A DNA stretch of 64,000 nucleotides. Origin: Marinomonas sargassi. GTDB lineage: Bacteria > Pseudomonadota > Gammaproteobacteria > Pseudomonadales > Marinomonadaceae. Shown piece after piece: positions 28,758-38,909 of this stretch. The first letter of the stretch is position 1, and every line of letters begins with the position of its first letter. The position numbers were made by a program, and so were the translations under genes. The notes under the pieces were generated by a model. The model was not told the origin of the DNA, did not search any database, and saw only the letters and a program-made list of their open reading frames with translations. Location of the stretch: contig NZ_JAOVZB010000006.1 in NCBI RefSeq assembly GCF_025716875.1, positions 124,001-188,000 of the forward strand, given 5' to 3'.

Positions 28758-29582
28758 TTATTTAATTAGGCCATTATGTTTAAAGCTCGGAAGGCTAAAA
28801 AACTCATTCCAATATAGCCACACATAAAAAGCACGGCCTTTCATATTCTCTTCTGGCACATATCCCCAGAAACGGCTATCCGCACTGTTGTCTCGGTTAT
28901 CACCCATCACAAAATAATGACCTTCCGGTACTGTCCACTCCCCTTCCTTAGGCGTGTTTCTATAACTGTTGTAGGTTTCAAACTCTACATCACCTAGGGA
29001 TTCTTTAAAGACTTGAACGGGCTCTCTGCTAGGATTCAAAGACACTGACAGTTTAGCTAATAACTCTTTATCAACAGGCTCGCCATTCACTGTAAGCTCT
29101 TTATTTCGATAACTAACTTTGTCTCCAGGCAAACCAATCAAACGTTTAATATAGTTTAAGCTTGGGTTTTCAGGGTATTTAAATACCACAACATCACCAC
29201 GAGATGGCGTTGTTGTTGGTATTATCGTGGTATTCAATACGGGTAAACGTACCCCATACTCAAACTTGTTCACCAAAATAAAGTCACCAATCTCCAATGT
29301 AGGCAACATAGAACCAGATGGAATTTGGAAAGGCTCAACAACAAAAGAACGCAAGCCAAAGATCACTGCAATAATCACGAAGAATGATTTGATTTCAGCG
29401 ACATATTTAGGTGTGTCTGCTAGCCTTTGCTGAGCTTCTTTATTGAGTGCTTTTTTAGCTTCTGCTGGCATACTATCCAGAACCAATGCACGTTTCGGAG
29501 CATAGACAATACGATCATAGACCCAAAAGGCACCGGTAATTAAAAACGCCGCGGCTAATATCAACTCAAAATCAAACGCCAT
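28758..29582 (-). CDS. lepB: Signal peptidase I
   Basis: Inner-membrane serine protease that removes Sec and Tat signal peptides. I chose the ATG at 29582 (274 aa): it has GGAG nine bases upstream and gives the family N-terminus [20 protein letters not shown]; another in-frame ATG five codons upstream (29597) has no Shine-Dalgarno. Two membrane helices occur near residues 6-24 and 66-82. The catalytic serine is near residue 91 ([15 protein letters not shown]) and the lysine lies in [15 protein letters not shown], followed by [17 protein letters not shown]. It sits 18 bp before rnc and 32 bp after lepA. Confidence 0.95.
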   Translation of the reverse strand: MAFDFELILAAAFLITGAFWVYDRIVYAPKRALVLDSMPAEAKKALNKEAQQRLADTPKYVAEIKSFFVIIAVIFGLRSFVVEPFQIPSGSMLPTLEIGDFILVNKFEYGVRLPVLNTTIIPTTTPSRGDVVVFKYPENPSLNYIKRLIGLPGDKVSYRNKELTVNGEPVDKELLAKLSVSLNPSREPVQVFKESLGDVEFETYNSYRNTPKEGEWTVPEGHYFVMGDNRDNSADSRFWGYVPEENMKGRAFYVWLYWNEFFSLPSFKHNGLIK

Positions 29583-29629
29583 TTCACTGTTCTCCATTGG
29601 GACTTAAAAGACAGCCCCTAATTTGTCGA

Positions 29630-31435
29630 TTAACTATCCAGCTGTAAAACCGCAAGGAAAGCAGATTGTGGTACTTCAACATTACCCACCTGCTTCATAC
29701 GCTTCTTACCTTCTTTTTGCTTCTGTAATAGTTTCTTCTTACGACTGACATCACCACCATAACACTTAGCGGTTACATTTTTGCGTAAGGCTTTAACCGT
29801 TGTTCTCGAGATTACTTTGGCGCCTACGGCACCTTGAATCGCCACATCAAACATTTGACGGGGAATCAAATCTTTCATTTTTTCACACAAGGCTCGACCG
29901 CGATATTGAACATTATCCTTGTGCATAATCAAGGCTAAGGCATCTACCCTTTCACCATTGATAAGGATATCTAAACGACATAATGGCGCTGCTGAGAAGT
30001 GAGAAAAACTGTAGTCCAAAGACGCAAAGCCACGGCTACAAGATTTCAACTTATCAAAGAAATCCATCACTACTTCGTTCATTGGTAACTCATAACGTAA
30101 TTGCACTTGTCGACCGACATATTGCATGTCTTTTTGTACACCACGTTTCTCGATACACAAAGTAATTACATTACCCAAATATTCCTGCGGTACTAAAATA
30201 TTCGCTTCTACAATAGGCTCACGCATCTCTTTCACTGTGCCTGGATCAGGCATTTTAGATGGGCTGTCAACGTAGATTACTTCACCGTTGTTTAGTTCAA
30301 TTTCAAATACAACCGTAGGTGCTGTGGTAATCAAATCCAAGTTGTATTCACGTTCCAAACGCTCTTGGATGATTTCCATATGTAGCATACCTAGGAAGCC
30401 ACAACGGAAACCAAAACCTAGCGCATCCGAACTTTCAGGTTCGAAAAACAAGGAAGCGTCATTCAATGTCAGTTTTTCTAGTGCAACGCGGAAATCTTCG
30501 TAATCATCAGAGCTAACAGGGAAAACACCTGCATACACCTGCGGTTTAACTTTCTGGAAACCGTCTAGCTGCTCTACATTTGGCGTTGCAGCGTGGGTAA
30601 TGGTATCCCCGACTGGCGCCCCGTGAATGTCTTTGATACCAGCAACGACATAGCCCACTTCACCCGCTTTTAAGATACCAGTGTCTTTACGTTTTGGAGT
30701 AAAGATACCTACCATATCTACAGGGTGAGCTTGCTTAGTCGATTTAATGAAAATCTTGTCTTTCTTACGCAAAGTTCCTTGTTTAATTCGAACAAGGGAG
30801 ACAACACCCAAATAGTTATCAAACCATGAGTCGATAATCAGCGCTTGAAGCGGCGCATCCACATCCCCTTCAGGGGCAGGGACAGTTGCAACCAAACGTT
30901 CAAGCACATCATCAACACCCATGCCGGTTTTCGCTGAGCAGGTCACCGCGCCCATAGCGTCGATACCAATGATCTCTTCAATTTCTTCGCTTACACGATC
31001 TGGCTCTGCTTGAGGTAAGTCAATCTTATTTAAGACAGGCATTACTTCTAGGCCTTGTTCAATCGCCGTGTAACAGTTCGCGACCGATTGAGCTTCAACA
31101 CCCTGTGCTGCATCAACCACCAGCAAGGCACCTTCACAAGCAGCTAAAGAGCGAGATACTTCATAAGAGAAATCCACATGCCCAGGAGTGTCGATAAAGT
31201 TTAATTGATAAACCTCACCGTCTTTCGCATGGTAATCCAAGGTCACACTCTGAGCTTTGATGGTGATTCCACGCTCTCGTTCAATGTCCATTGAGTCAAG
31301 AACCTGAGCTGACATTTCACGCTCACTCAAGCCTTCACAAGTTTGAATAAAGCGATCTGCTAAGGTGGATTTACCGTGATCGATATGGGCGATAATACTA
31401 AAATTACGTATGTGCTTAAGATTTTTTGAAGACAC
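29630..31435 (-). CDS. lepA: Elongation factor 4 (LepA)
   Basis: 601 aa. Translational GTPase that back-translocates stalled ribosomes or assists 30S biogenesis. GTPase motifs: [23 protein letters not shown] and NKIDLP. Further on are the EF4-specific C-terminal domain (from about 480) and the basic [19 protein letters not shown] tail. The start is GTG at 31435; no better start exists before [17 protein letters not shown], which aligns with the family N-terminus. Confidence 0.97.
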   Translation of the reverse strand: MSSKNLKHIRNFSIIAHIDHGKSTLADRFIQTCEGLSEREMSAQVLDSMDIERERGITIKAQSVTLDYHAKDGEVYQLNFIDTPGHVDFSYEVSRSLAACEGALLVVDAAQGVEAQSVANCYTAIEQGLEVMPVLNKIDLPQAEPDRVSEEIEEIIGIDAMGAVTCSAKTGMGVDDVLERLVATVPAPEGDVDAPLQALIIDSWFDNYLGVVSLVRIKQGTLRKKDKIFIKSTKQAHPVDMVGIFTPKRKDTGILKAGEVGYVVAGIKDIHGAPVGDTITHAATPNVEQLDGFQKVKPQVYAGVFPVSSDDYEDFRVALEKLTLNDASLFFEPESSDALGFGFRCGFLGMLHMEIIQERLEREYNLDLITTAPTVVFEIELNNGEVIYVDSPSKMPDPGTVKEMREPIVEANILVPQEYLGNVITLCIEKRGVQKDMQYVGRQVQLRYELPMNEVVMDFFDKLKSCSRGFASLDYSFSHFSAAPLCRLDILINGERVDALALIMHKDNVQYRGRALCEKMKDLIPRQMFDVAIQGAVGAKVISRTTVKALRKNVTAKCYGGDVSRKKKLLQKQKEGKKRMKQVGNVEVPQSAFLAVLQLDS

Positions 31436-31616
31436 TATTTACTCACACTATGACAGCGATATTTGAATGATTATTCTTCACTTTTAACCCAAGAATAAAA
31501 AAGTATGGATTAATAAGTTATTAGAATTGAAATTGCCGAGCATTCTACCGAAAATTACGCTAGGACTCCATTGATATTAGTGATTCAACCAAGTCTCCAG
31601 CTTTTATGTCGTTAAG

Positions 31617-32243
31617 CTAAATCAGCGCCTTTTTTTGCAAAATTCTTTCTACCGTATCGACGGTCGCTTGAGTATGGGCATCTATTTCTAAATTGACTCT
31701 ATCCCCTACTAACAACTCACCAAAGGTTGTCAGTCTCAATGTTTCAGGAATCAATGACACTTCCAACCAATCTTCGCCAATATCGCTGATAGTTAAACTG
31801 GCCCCATTTAAGCCCACATAGCCTTTATCAAATAAGTAACGACGGGCATCCACCTTTTGCTGTTGGTCAGTAACAAAGCGGATATGCACACTTTCCGCAT
31901 TCCTTTCTACCTTTGAGACCCCAACCGTTGTCATGATATGGCCAGACATAATATGACCACCGATTTCATCTCCCATCTTGGCGGCGCGCTCAAAGTTCAC
32001 TCGTTGACCAGCCATTAAGCTACCTATGTTAGTAAGAGCTGAAGTGGTATCAATCACATCAAATGCTAAAGAGTCTTCTGCAATGTCTGCTACCGTTAAA
32101 CAAACACCATTGATCGCCACACTTGCACCTAGTTGTTGCTCTGACATAACCCCAGACGGAAAATCAACTTGTAGACGCTTATTAACGCCCATTTCCAAGA
32201 CGGCTGAAACAGTAGCAATCCCCTGAACAATACCGGTAAACAT
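31617..32243 (-). CDS. ribE: Riboflavin synthase, alpha chain
   Basis: 208 aa with two tandem lumazine-binding barrels. It dismutates two 6,7-dimethyl-8-ribityllumazine molecules to riboflavin. First barrel: MFTGIVQGIATVSAVLEMG, SVAINGVCLTVADI and the GGHIMSGHIMTTVGV motif; second from about residue 97: GYVGLNGASLTISDI and IDAHTQATVDTVER. It closely resembles the E. coli ribC product. It is not adjacent to other rib genes here and no FMN-riboswitch consensus was found upstream; instead a large inverted repeat lies about 130 bp upstream. Confidence 0.95.
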   Translation of the reverse strand: MFTGIVQGIATVSAVLEMGVNKRLQVDFPSGVMSEQQLGASVAINGVCLTVADIAEDSLAFDVIDTTSALTNIGSLMAGQRVNFERAAKMGDEIGGHIMSGHIMTTVGVSKVERNAESVHIRFVTDQQQKVDARRYLFDKGYVGLNGASLTISDIGEDWLEVSLIPETLRLTTFGELLVGDRVNLEIDAHTQATVDTVERILQKKALI

Positions 32244-32363
32244 AAAGACCTCTTTGTAATAAAAAACTAATTTAATACAGCCAAAGCTATTTTAAATAAC
32301 ATATGTAGAAAAAATGAACGTCAAACCTTTAGGCTAGGAAAATAAAGCCATAGAGCGAGTTAT

Positions 32364-32414
32364 CACCTGTTCACCAATAGGGTTATCCACAGGTGGCGGG
32401 GATAACCCTATTGG
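32364..32414. repeat. 15-bp perfect inverted repeat with DnaA-box sequence, upstream of ribE
   Basis: CCAATAGGGTTATCC (32374-32388) and its exact complement GGATAACCCTATTGG (32400-32414) flank an 11-bp centre. The plus strand reads TTATCCACA across the left arm and centre (32383-32391), matching the consensus DnaA box. In addition CACCTGT at 32364-32370 is complementary to ACAGGTG at 32389-32395 in the centre, so a second, competing pairing exists. It lies between the glgC terminator and ribE with no T-run, so it is not a standard terminator. Its function is unknown. Confidence 0.7.
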
Positions 32415-32450
32415 AAGAGCAACACCCATTATCAAGTATTTTTAGTCGAC

Positions 32451-32484
32451 AAAAAACAAAAAACCGCTTTTAAAAAGCGGTTTT
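32451..32484 (-). terminator. Intrinsic terminator after glgC
   Basis: AAAACCGCTTTT and AAAAGCGGTTTT (32460-32484) form a strong hairpin. On the minus strand it is followed by TTTTTTG and more T, about 30 bp past the glgC stop. Confidence 0.88.
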
Positions 32485-32514
32485 CATATACGAGGTTACT
32501 GACTTAAGCATCAA

Positions 32515-33768
32515 TCACTCTGAAAGTGCTTCTATCATTTCTTGTGTTACCAAAGTAATACCATCTTTGTTTCGGTAGAAGCGCTCTGCATCTGCAACAG
32601 CGTCTTCACCAATAATAGTACCTTCTGGAATACGACAATCAGAATCCACAACAACATTCGTTAAACGACAATGCCTACCTATATCACAACGTGGCAGCAC
32701 TACAGATTTGTTCACATAGGAAAAGGAGTTAACTCGAACATTGTTAAATAGAATGGACTTATCAACGGTGGAGCCCGATACGATACAGCCTGCTGAGACA
32801 ACTGAATTCAGAGCTGTGCCAATGCGTTCTTCATAATTGTAATTAAACTTAGCGGCCGGTCTTTGATATTGAGTCGTTCTGATAGGCCAATCTTCATCAT
32901 ATAGATCCAACTCAGGAACTAGACGAGTCAGGTCCATATTGGCTTCCCAATAGGCAGTCAGTGTACCTACATCTCTCCAATAAGGTTTATCTGGGTATTC
33001 TTCATTTTTAATAGCACTACGAACATAGTGATGGGCTTTAATTTTACTGCGGCCCACAAATAATGGAATTAGGTCTTTACCAAAGTCGTGGCTAGAATCA
33101 TTGTCACTTGCATCTGATCTTAGGTTTTCAGACAAAAATTTCGTGCTAAAAATATAGATGCCCATACTGGCAAGACTAACATCATCTTTACCAGGCATTG
33201 TCGGAGGATTAGAAGGTTTCTCTTCAAAGGCAATAATATTGTCATCTTCGTCGATATGCATAATACCGAACTGATCAGCTTCTTTAATCGGCACTTCAAT
33301 ACAAGCCACTGTAACATCAGCGTTATTATCTATGTGTTCTTGTAACATCACACTGTAATCTTGTTTATAAACATGATCACCAGCAAGGATTAGGATATAT
33401 TCGCTGTCTAAGCTCTCTATCATGGATAGGTTTTGGTAAACGGCATCCGCAGTACCTTGATACCAATCGCCACCTGTCTGCTGCTGAGCAGGCCATAGCT
33501 CAATAAACTCATTAAAGTCTGACCGTAAGAAGTTCCAGCCACGCTGAATATGCTGGTTCAATGTATGTGAGCGATATTGAGTTAATACAGCTATTTGACG
33601 CATCCCTGAATTAATACAGTTAGATAGAGGAAAGTCGACTATCTTATATTTACCTGCAATGGGAACGGCAGGCTTAGACCGATTATCCGTGAGTTGCTTC
33701 AATCTAGAACCACGTCCGCCGGCTAAAATAATAGACACTGTTTTCATACGTGCTGTATTTAAATCCAT
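32515..33768 (-). CDS. glgC: Glucose-1-phosphate adenylyltransferase (ADP-glucose pyrophosphorylase)
   Basis: 417 aa. GlgC makes ADP-glucose from glucose-1-phosphate and ATP, the committed and allosterically controlled step of glycogen synthesis. Motifs: LAGGRGSRLKQLTDNRSKPA, FPLSNCINSGM, WYQGTADAVYQN, and FEEKPSNP in the sugar-phosphate site. The C-terminal beta-helix runs from about 300. It is divergent from glgA across 94 bp, implying shared control. The branching and degradation genes glgB, glgX and glgP are not in the window. Confidence 0.96.
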   Translation of the reverse strand: MDLNTARMKTVSIILAGGRGSRLKQLTDNRSKPAVPIAGKYKIVDFPLSNCINSGMRQIAVLTQYRSHTLNQHIQRGWNFLRSDFNEFIELWPAQQQTGGDWYQGTADAVYQNLSMIESLDSEYILILAGDHVYKQDYSVMLQEHIDNNADVTVACIEVPIKEADQFGIMHIDEDDNIIAFEEKPSNPPTMPGKDDVSLASMGIYIFSTKFLSENLRSDASDNDSSHDFGKDLIPLFVGRSKIKAHHYVRSAIKNEEYPDKPYWRDVGTLTAYWEANMDLTRLVPELDLYDEDWPIRTTQYQRPAAKFNYNYEERIGTALNSVVSAGCIVSGSTVDKSILFNNVRVNSFSYVNKSVVLPRCDIGRHCRLTNVVVDSDCRIPEGTIIGEDAVADAERFYRNKDGITLVTQEMIEALSE

Positions 33769-33862
33769 AAAATTCCCTTAATATTCTTCACTCGATATTT
33801 TGAGTTTAGTTTAGTTACGCTGTTTATTTTTATTAACACTAAAACAAATAAGATGATACGAA

Positions 33863-35299
33863 ATGAAAATTCTCTTTCTTGCCTCCGAAATTTACCCTCT
33901 AATCAAAACTGGCGGATTGGCCGATGTCGCAGGAGCACTTCCTGTGGCCCTACGAAAAAAAGGACATGATGTTAAACTTATCATGCCTGCCTACCAAAAC
34001 ATACTGGAAAAAGTTGCTCCGATCCAAAAGACTATCAATCTTGGCAACCCGTTTAATAGAGGGGATTTGTTACTTTTAGAAACTCACATTCCTGAAAGCG
34101 ATACTCCTATTTGGTTATTACAATGCCAAGCGCTTTTCGAAAGAGAGGATGGTCCTTATGTCGACAATAACGGCATTGATTATGAAGACAACCATATTCG
34201 CTTTGCCGCTTTATCTTGGGCCGCTGCCACTCTATCTCTTCATGGTAATTTAATTGGTTGGCAAGCCGACATATTACATCTAAACGATTGGCAGACAGGC
34301 TTAGCTGCGGCTTATTTAAAAAGTTGGAAAGTGAAGCACATTCCTATCGTGACAACCGTTCACAATCTACGCTATAACGGCAGTTTTGAAATGAGTAAGT
34401 TTGCTGATACACATTTATCAGCAGAGTTATTGGACATGCACGGAATGGAGTTCTACGGGCGTTTTTCAGCGTTAAAAGCTGGACTTGTCTACTCTGATGC
34501 GATTACGACAGTGAGCCCAACTTATGCCAAAGAGATTCTTACGTCAGAATATGGCGACGGATTAGATGGTACATTACGCTCCATGCAAGACAAGCTACAT
34601 GGCATTCTAAACGGTGTTGATTACAACCAGTGGTCACCGGAAAAAGATACCATCATTGAAGAAAACTACTCTTTAAACACACTAGATAAAAAGCAAACCA
34701 ACAAGCTTGCACTTTTGCGAGAAAATTCGCTTCCTGAAGACTTGAGCCAACCTATCTTTGGTGTAGTCAGCAGATTAACAGAGCAAAAAGGTCTAGACCT
34801 TCTTTTAGAAGCGATGCCCGCTCTTCTTAACAAAGGAGCTCGTTTAGTATTGCTAGGGTCTGGAGACAAACACCTTGAATCGGCTTACTTAAAGTTACAA
34901 GAAGATTACCCACAGCAGGTAGCAATACGCGTAGGTTACTCTGAAGACTACTCTCACCGATTGCAAGCAGGTGTAGATGCGCTATTAATACCGTCTAGAT
35001 TCGAACCTTGCGGCTTAACCCAATTGTATGCATTAAAGTACGGCACTCTACCTATAGTTCGCCAGACAGGAGGGCTCGCTGATACCGTTTTTGAAGGTGG
35101 AGATAAACCAAATGGATTTGTTTTCCATGACGCTGATGTACCTTCTCTAGAAGCTGCGATGGTACGTTGTTACGATAGCTTCACAAGCGAAGACGCTAGC
35201 TTTGAAGAAAAGCAACGCAATGCCATGTCTTATGACTTCAGCTGGGACTCAGTTACAGACCAGTGGATAGAACTTTATGAGTCTTTAACGAGAGAATAA
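33863..35299 (+). CDS. glgA: Glycogen synthase (ADP-glucose type, GT5)
   Basis: 478 aa. It transfers glucose from ADP-glucose to the growing alpha-1,4-glucan. Seen are the N-terminal KTGGLADVAGALPVAL motif (ADP-glucose binding Lys), HLNDWQTGLAA, and the C-terminal GT-B motif PSRFEPCGLTQLYALKYGTL plus RQTGGLADTVFEG. It begins 94 bp from the divergent glgC. A strong hairpin terminator follows the stop. Confidence 0.96.
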   Translation: MKILFLASEIYPLIKTGGLADVAGALPVALRKKGHDVKLIMPAYQNILEKVAPIQKTINLGNPFNRGDLLLLETHIPESDTPIWLLQCQALFEREDGPYVDNNGIDYEDNHIRFAALSWAAATLSLHGNLIGWQADILHLNDWQTGLAAAYLKSWKVKHIPIVTTVHNLRYNGSFEMSKFADTHLSAELLDMHGMEFYGRFSALKAGLVYSDAITTVSPTYAKEILTSEYGDGLDGTLRSMQDKLHGILNGVDYNQWSPEKDTIIEENYSLNTLDKKQTNKLALLRENSLPEDLSQPIFGVVSRLTEQKGLDLLLEAMPALLNKGARLVLLGSGDKHLESAYLKLQEDYPQQVAIRVGYSEDYSHRLQAGVDALLIPSRFEPCGLTQLYALKYGTLPIVRQTGGLADTVFEGGDKPNGFVFHDADVPSLEAAMVRCYDSFTSEDASFEEKQRNAMSYDFSWDSVTDQWIELYESLTRE

Positions 35300-35312
35300 T
35301 CTCGTACCTGAC

Positions 35313-35353
35313 CAATAAAAAAGGCATTGGTAACTTACCAATGCCTTTTTTAT
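35313..35353. terminator. Bidirectional terminator after glgA
   Basis: AAAAAAGGCATTGGTAA (from 35317) pairs with TTACCAATGCCTTTTTT, a long perfect stem with T-runs on both strands. It serves glgA (plus) and the convergent binding-protein gene (minus). Confidence 0.92.
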
Positions 35354-35404
35354 TACTTTTCATTAACACGAATTACAGAGCCCCTTCTAGCAAGGCGACT
35401 AATA

Positions 35405-36220
35405 TTATTGTAAATGCCAGTCCTCAGAGCCCTTTAAGATTGCTTCATTAATAAAACCTTCCCTTTTCATATCAACCAAAGCCATTTCAATTTTTTGCTT
35501 GATAAGCGGGGTATTACATGGTGATTTTTTTGATAAGGTAAGATAAATACCTTCGCTGCTAATATGTGGCTCAGCTGGAATCACTTGCCCCGAAAGGTTC
35601 AATAGATCAACGTATGCTGTTGCAGGGTTTTTCTCGTAAAGAAAATAATCAACTTTACTGTTTACCAAGAGTTCCAGTGCCTTTTGCACACTAGAGACAG
35701 TTAATATATTTAGTCGACGGCGAGCATAGGAATCAAACTCTTCGCCAAAACTGTTATTGATAACGGTAACACCCCACTTACCCTCTAGATCTTCCTTTGT
35801 ATTAAAGGTGAATAAATGTTGCTTATTTTGCCAAACCACACTTCGGGTATGAAATATAATCGGCATAAAATATTCCATGTAATTAGCCCGTTCGTTGGTA
35901 TAAAACGCACCAGCAAGCAAGTCTTTCTCACCATTCCTGACATCACTTTGAGCTTGCGACCAAAGCCCTGAATGTGTCATTGATAAGGGTATATCTATAC
36001 GCTTACTAAGTTCATCCATTATATGCCGAATAGCGCCGATCAGCTGACTTGGCTCCGTATGGCTTTGCCAAATAAAGGGAGGGTATTCTGAATTACCGGT
36101 AGCTGAGATAGAGGTACAATTCGACTCCAAAGAAGAATCCAAATTCTGTTCGGCAAAAGCAAAATTAACAAACAGAACCCCTAACACAAAACTAAGAAAT
36201 GACGATTTTCTTAATCCCAT
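35405..36220 (-). CDS. Periplasmic solute-binding protein, family 3-like
   Basis: 271 aa with a cleavable signal peptide (MGLRKSSFLSFVLGVLFVNF then AFAEQ). The mature part resembles the amino-acid-binding SBP_bac_3 fold: an early EYPPFIW ligand-pocket strand, then GAFYTNERANYMEYFMPII and the TVSSVQKALELLVNSKVDYF region typical of the second lobe. No permease or ATPase is adjacent, so it may be an orphan binding protein or a sensor-type periplasmic protein. The ligand cannot be assigned. The 188-bp gap to mrcB shows no clear motif. Confidence 0.75.
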   Translation of the reverse strand: MGLRKSSFLSFVLGVLFVNFAFAEQNLDSSLESNCTSISATGNSEYPPFIWQSHTEPSQLIGAIRHIMDELSKRIDIPLSMTHSGLWSQAQSDVRNGEKDLLAGAFYTNERANYMEYFMPIIFHTRSVVWQNKQHLFTFNTKEDLEGKWGVTVINNSFGEEFDSYARRRLNILTVSSVQKALELLVNSKVDYFLYEKNPATAYVDLLNLSGQVIPAEPHISSEGIYLTLSKKSPCNTPLIKQKIEMALVDMKREGFINEAILKGSEDWHLQ

Positions 36221-36408
36221 AAACTTTACCTATCTATTATTGGTAGATTACTTAAGGGACATTCTTTATTAAGCCTAATAAGCTATAAAAAAAACGCTAT
36301 TTAAATAAAATGATTGGAAACAATTATATGCAAAAAAACCAATACCAACCATACAGTCAAGATGAATTATATTTATAAAAACTAACCGTTTAACAAAAAC
36401 TTACAAGA

Positions 36409-38754
36409 TCAAAACGGCCACAAACACAAAGACCGCCCCTTAGGCTGAGTGCCTTCAAGAAAGGCTAGCTCTTCCTTTTCCTCACACCGACTTGACGCCA
36501 CCGAAAACTTGTCTTTTAAAACATTCATTCGTCGTGCACCATTTGGTAACGTATCTGGCAATGATCGAGGACCAACTTCTTCTGTAAAGTCGATCCATAC
36601 CTTCTGAGCCCCACTACTGCCGGTGATACTCAAGGGCTGGTTATCATCATCACCAAGCCAAACCGTTGACGCATGATCTCCTGTTATCCCCACAAACCAA
36701 CTGTCCCTTTGATTATTGGTAGTGCCTGTTTTGGCTGCGAAATATAGATTAGGGAACACGGCCTGAGAAGCTTTGGCTGTGCCTAATTTAGGCGTTTTTG
36801 TCATGCCATCTAACGCTACCGCCAAAACAGCATCCGTAAATGGTACATCTGCCCGCCGATCAAAGCGTTTAATTAAGTTATCATCTTGATCCATGACCGC
36901 AAGCACTACACCCAAGTCACTGCTTTTTCCTTGAGAAGCAATTGGTTGGTAAAGACGAGACACTTCAAAAGGTGACAACTCTAGCGCTCCTAAGGCCGTG
37001 GAAGGGCGCATCACAAATGGCCTTTTAACACCTAACTGTCTTAGCGTATCCCCAACACGATCAAAGCCTATATCATTAGCAAGGGACAAAGTTGCTAAGT
37101 TATAAGATTTGGCCAAGGCTTCATAAAGGTGGACTTCACCATGGGTTTTACGATCATAGTTCGAGGGTTCCCATATCTGCCCTCCTACGTCAAAACGCAT
37201 TGCTTTGTCTTCTACCTTTGACCACCACGTATAACGCCCTGTCGCTAAAGCTGATAAATACAAAGGCGGTTTAACCAGCGAACCTATTGGTCGCACAGCT
37301 CCCAGAGCACGATTGAAGCCAGTATAATAATCTCCGCTAGAGCCTACGATAGCGCGAACCTGCCCAGATAAACGGTCAGTCACCACCATTGCCCCCTGCA
37401 AGCCTTTTAAACCGCTATCTCGCTTAACTAAGTTAGCCACTTGTTGACGCATAGCCTTGTTTGCTGCTCTCTGAGCACGAATATCCACACCCGTATAAAT
37501 TCGCAAATTTTCTGTTGCCAACGTTTTTTCGTCAAAATCACGGGATAGCTGCATAGCAACAAAGTCCAAGTAATCGCCATACACTGAGCGAGTTCGACGT
37601 TGCTTGACCAATAAAACAGGGCGTTTGATTAAAGTGTTGTAATCTGAGGATTTAAGTCGACCAAGGTCTTTAAGAATAGCCAACACAGTATTCCGACGCT
37701 CTTTAGAACGTGTAGGTGAGCGTTCAGGATTATATAAAGAAGGTCCTTTCACCATTCCAACCAACAACGCAAATTCATCAATATTTAATTCATTAACAGG
37801 ACGACCAAAAAAGTGCTGGCTGGCTGCAGAAAAACCATGCAACGCACTCCTGCCAAGCTGCGCTAAATATACCTCGTTAATATAAGCCGTAAGGATGGCC
37901 TCTTTCGAATAATGGTACTCAAGCAACAAGCTCATCACCACTTCTGTTAACTTGCGTGTATAGGTGCGTTCAGAGCTTAAATACATATTCTTAACAAGTT
38001 GCTGGGTAAGAGTTGACCCTCCCTGACGACGGGCACCTTGAGTTAGGTTGACTACAAAGGCACGAGCAATGCCTGATAACGATATCCCCCAGTGCTGATA
38101 GAAGTCTCTATCTTCCACTGCTATCAAAATATCTATCAAAGGCTTAGGAATCTCGTCGTAGGTCAAAATATGACGGCTTTCTGTATTACCTCCATATAAA
38201 TAGCCGATGCGTTGAGGTTCAATTCTTGCTTCTTCAACCGCTTCACCGCCAAGGGTTTGAATACCAAGGCGACCACCATTAAATGTGAAGATACGCCGTT
38301 GGCTTTCATGAAAGCCCAAGTGATCAACATAAGAGCGTAGATGTGCACTCACCTTACTTGTGCTTCTAGCGGCCCAACCAACATTTTGGCTATTTTTACC
38401 AAACCGATAGCCAGTTTCTTCAAGCAGGTTTTCAAGGCTAGATTTTTCCCAAGGCGAGCCGGCTTTAAGAACGATTGGCGCACTATAAACTTCAGAAGGC
38501 ACTTGCCACTTCTGTCCCTCAAAGCGCTCAACCACTTGTCCATTTAGCCACCACACCCAAATAGCAAGGGGGATACTCAAAATGATGGCGGCTAGCGTCC
38601 CCCATTTAAAGCAAAAAAAGAACACTTTCTTCAATAGGGAAGGTTTATTGGCCTTTTTCTTCTTTCGAGGGGAGTTTTTACGTACGGGTTTGCGTTTAGC
38701 CACTGGCTTAGCTTTAGATTTTCTTGATGTCATGGGTGAAGTATAAGGAGCCAT
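36409..38754 (-). CDS. mrcB: Penicillin-binding protein 1B, bifunctional transglycosylase/transpeptidase
   Basis: 781 aa. Class A PBP that polymerises and cross-links peptidoglycan in the periplasm. A very basic cytoplasmic tail (residues 8-44) precedes one TM (about 47-70) and a UB2H-like region (about 75-190). The GT51 domain has VEDRDFYQHWGISLSGIARA, GGSTLTQQLVKNMYL and NEVYLAQLGRSA. The transpeptidase has SxxK as GSLVKPP, SYN in AKSYNLATLSL, and KTG in KTGTTNNQRDSWFVGITG. Another Met seven codons in is possible. A dedicated LpoB activator gene was not seen nearby. Confidence 0.95.
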   Translation of the reverse strand: MAPYTSPMTSRKSKAKPVAKRKPVRKNSPRKKKKANKPSLLKKVFFFCFKWGTLAAIILSIPLAIWVWWLNGQVVERFEGQKWQVPSEVYSAPIVLKAGSPWEKSSLENLLEETGYRFGKNSQNVGWAARSTSKVSAHLRSYVDHLGFHESQRRIFTFNGGRLGIQTLGGEAVEEARIEPQRIGYLYGGNTESRHILTYDEIPKPLIDILIAVEDRDFYQHWGISLSGIARAFVVNLTQGARRQGGSTLTQQLVKNMYLSSERTYTRKLTEVVMSLLLEYHYSKEAILTAYINEVYLAQLGRSALHGFSAASQHFFGRPVNELNIDEFALLVGMVKGPSLYNPERSPTRSKERRNTVLAILKDLGRLKSSDYNTLIKRPVLLVKQRRTRSVYGDYLDFVAMQLSRDFDEKTLATENLRIYTGVDIRAQRAANKAMRQQVANLVKRDSGLKGLQGAMVVTDRLSGQVRAIVGSSGDYYTGFNRALGAVRPIGSLVKPPLYLSALATGRYTWWSKVEDKAMRFDVGGQIWEPSNYDRKTHGEVHLYEALAKSYNLATLSLANDIGFDRVGDTLRQLGVKRPFVMRPSTALGALELSPFEVSRLYQPIASQGKSSDLGVVLAVMDQDDNLIKRFDRRADVPFTDAVLAVALDGMTKTPKLGTAKASQAVFPNLYFAAKTGTTNNQRDSWFVGITGDHASTVWLGDDDNQPLSITGSSGAQKVWIDFTEEVGPRSLPDTLPNGARRMNVLKDKFSVASSRCEEKEELAFLEGTQPKGRSLCLWPF

Positions 38755-38860
38755 TAGAACACAGGCAATGGGACTTGCTAAAACTAACTCATTCTTTACA
38801 TGTTGACTCGCACAACATGGCGCTTTAGAGTAATTAATGTGGGTAAAGCGTAACTCACAC

Positions 38861-38892
38861 TTACTTAAATACTAATTCAGCCACTATATAAT
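38861..38892 (+). promoter_or_regulatory. Possible promoter of the Rieske-modABC unit
   Basis: A perfect TATAAT lies at 38887-38892, with only weak -35 candidates (TTACTT at 38861 or CTTAAA at 38864). A start near 38899 would leave a leader of about 10 nt before the GTG at 38910. No convincing ModE operator was found. Confidence 0.35.
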
Positions 38893-38909
38893 AAAAGCGC
38901 GGTCACCTT

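Noticed and set aside
32364..32414. H-type pseudoknot formed by the ribE-upstream repeat
   Set aside because: The loop that would cross the 15-bp stem has only 3 nt, too short. The two pairings are more likely mutually exclusive, or the site acts as DNA.
32244..32514. FMN riboswitch before ribE
   Set aside because: The conserved RFN-element sequences are not present; only the inverted repeat and the glgC terminator are seen.
38755..38909. ModE operator before the Rieske-modABC unit
   Set aside because: Only a single TATATAAT-like stretch was seen, without the inverted partner.
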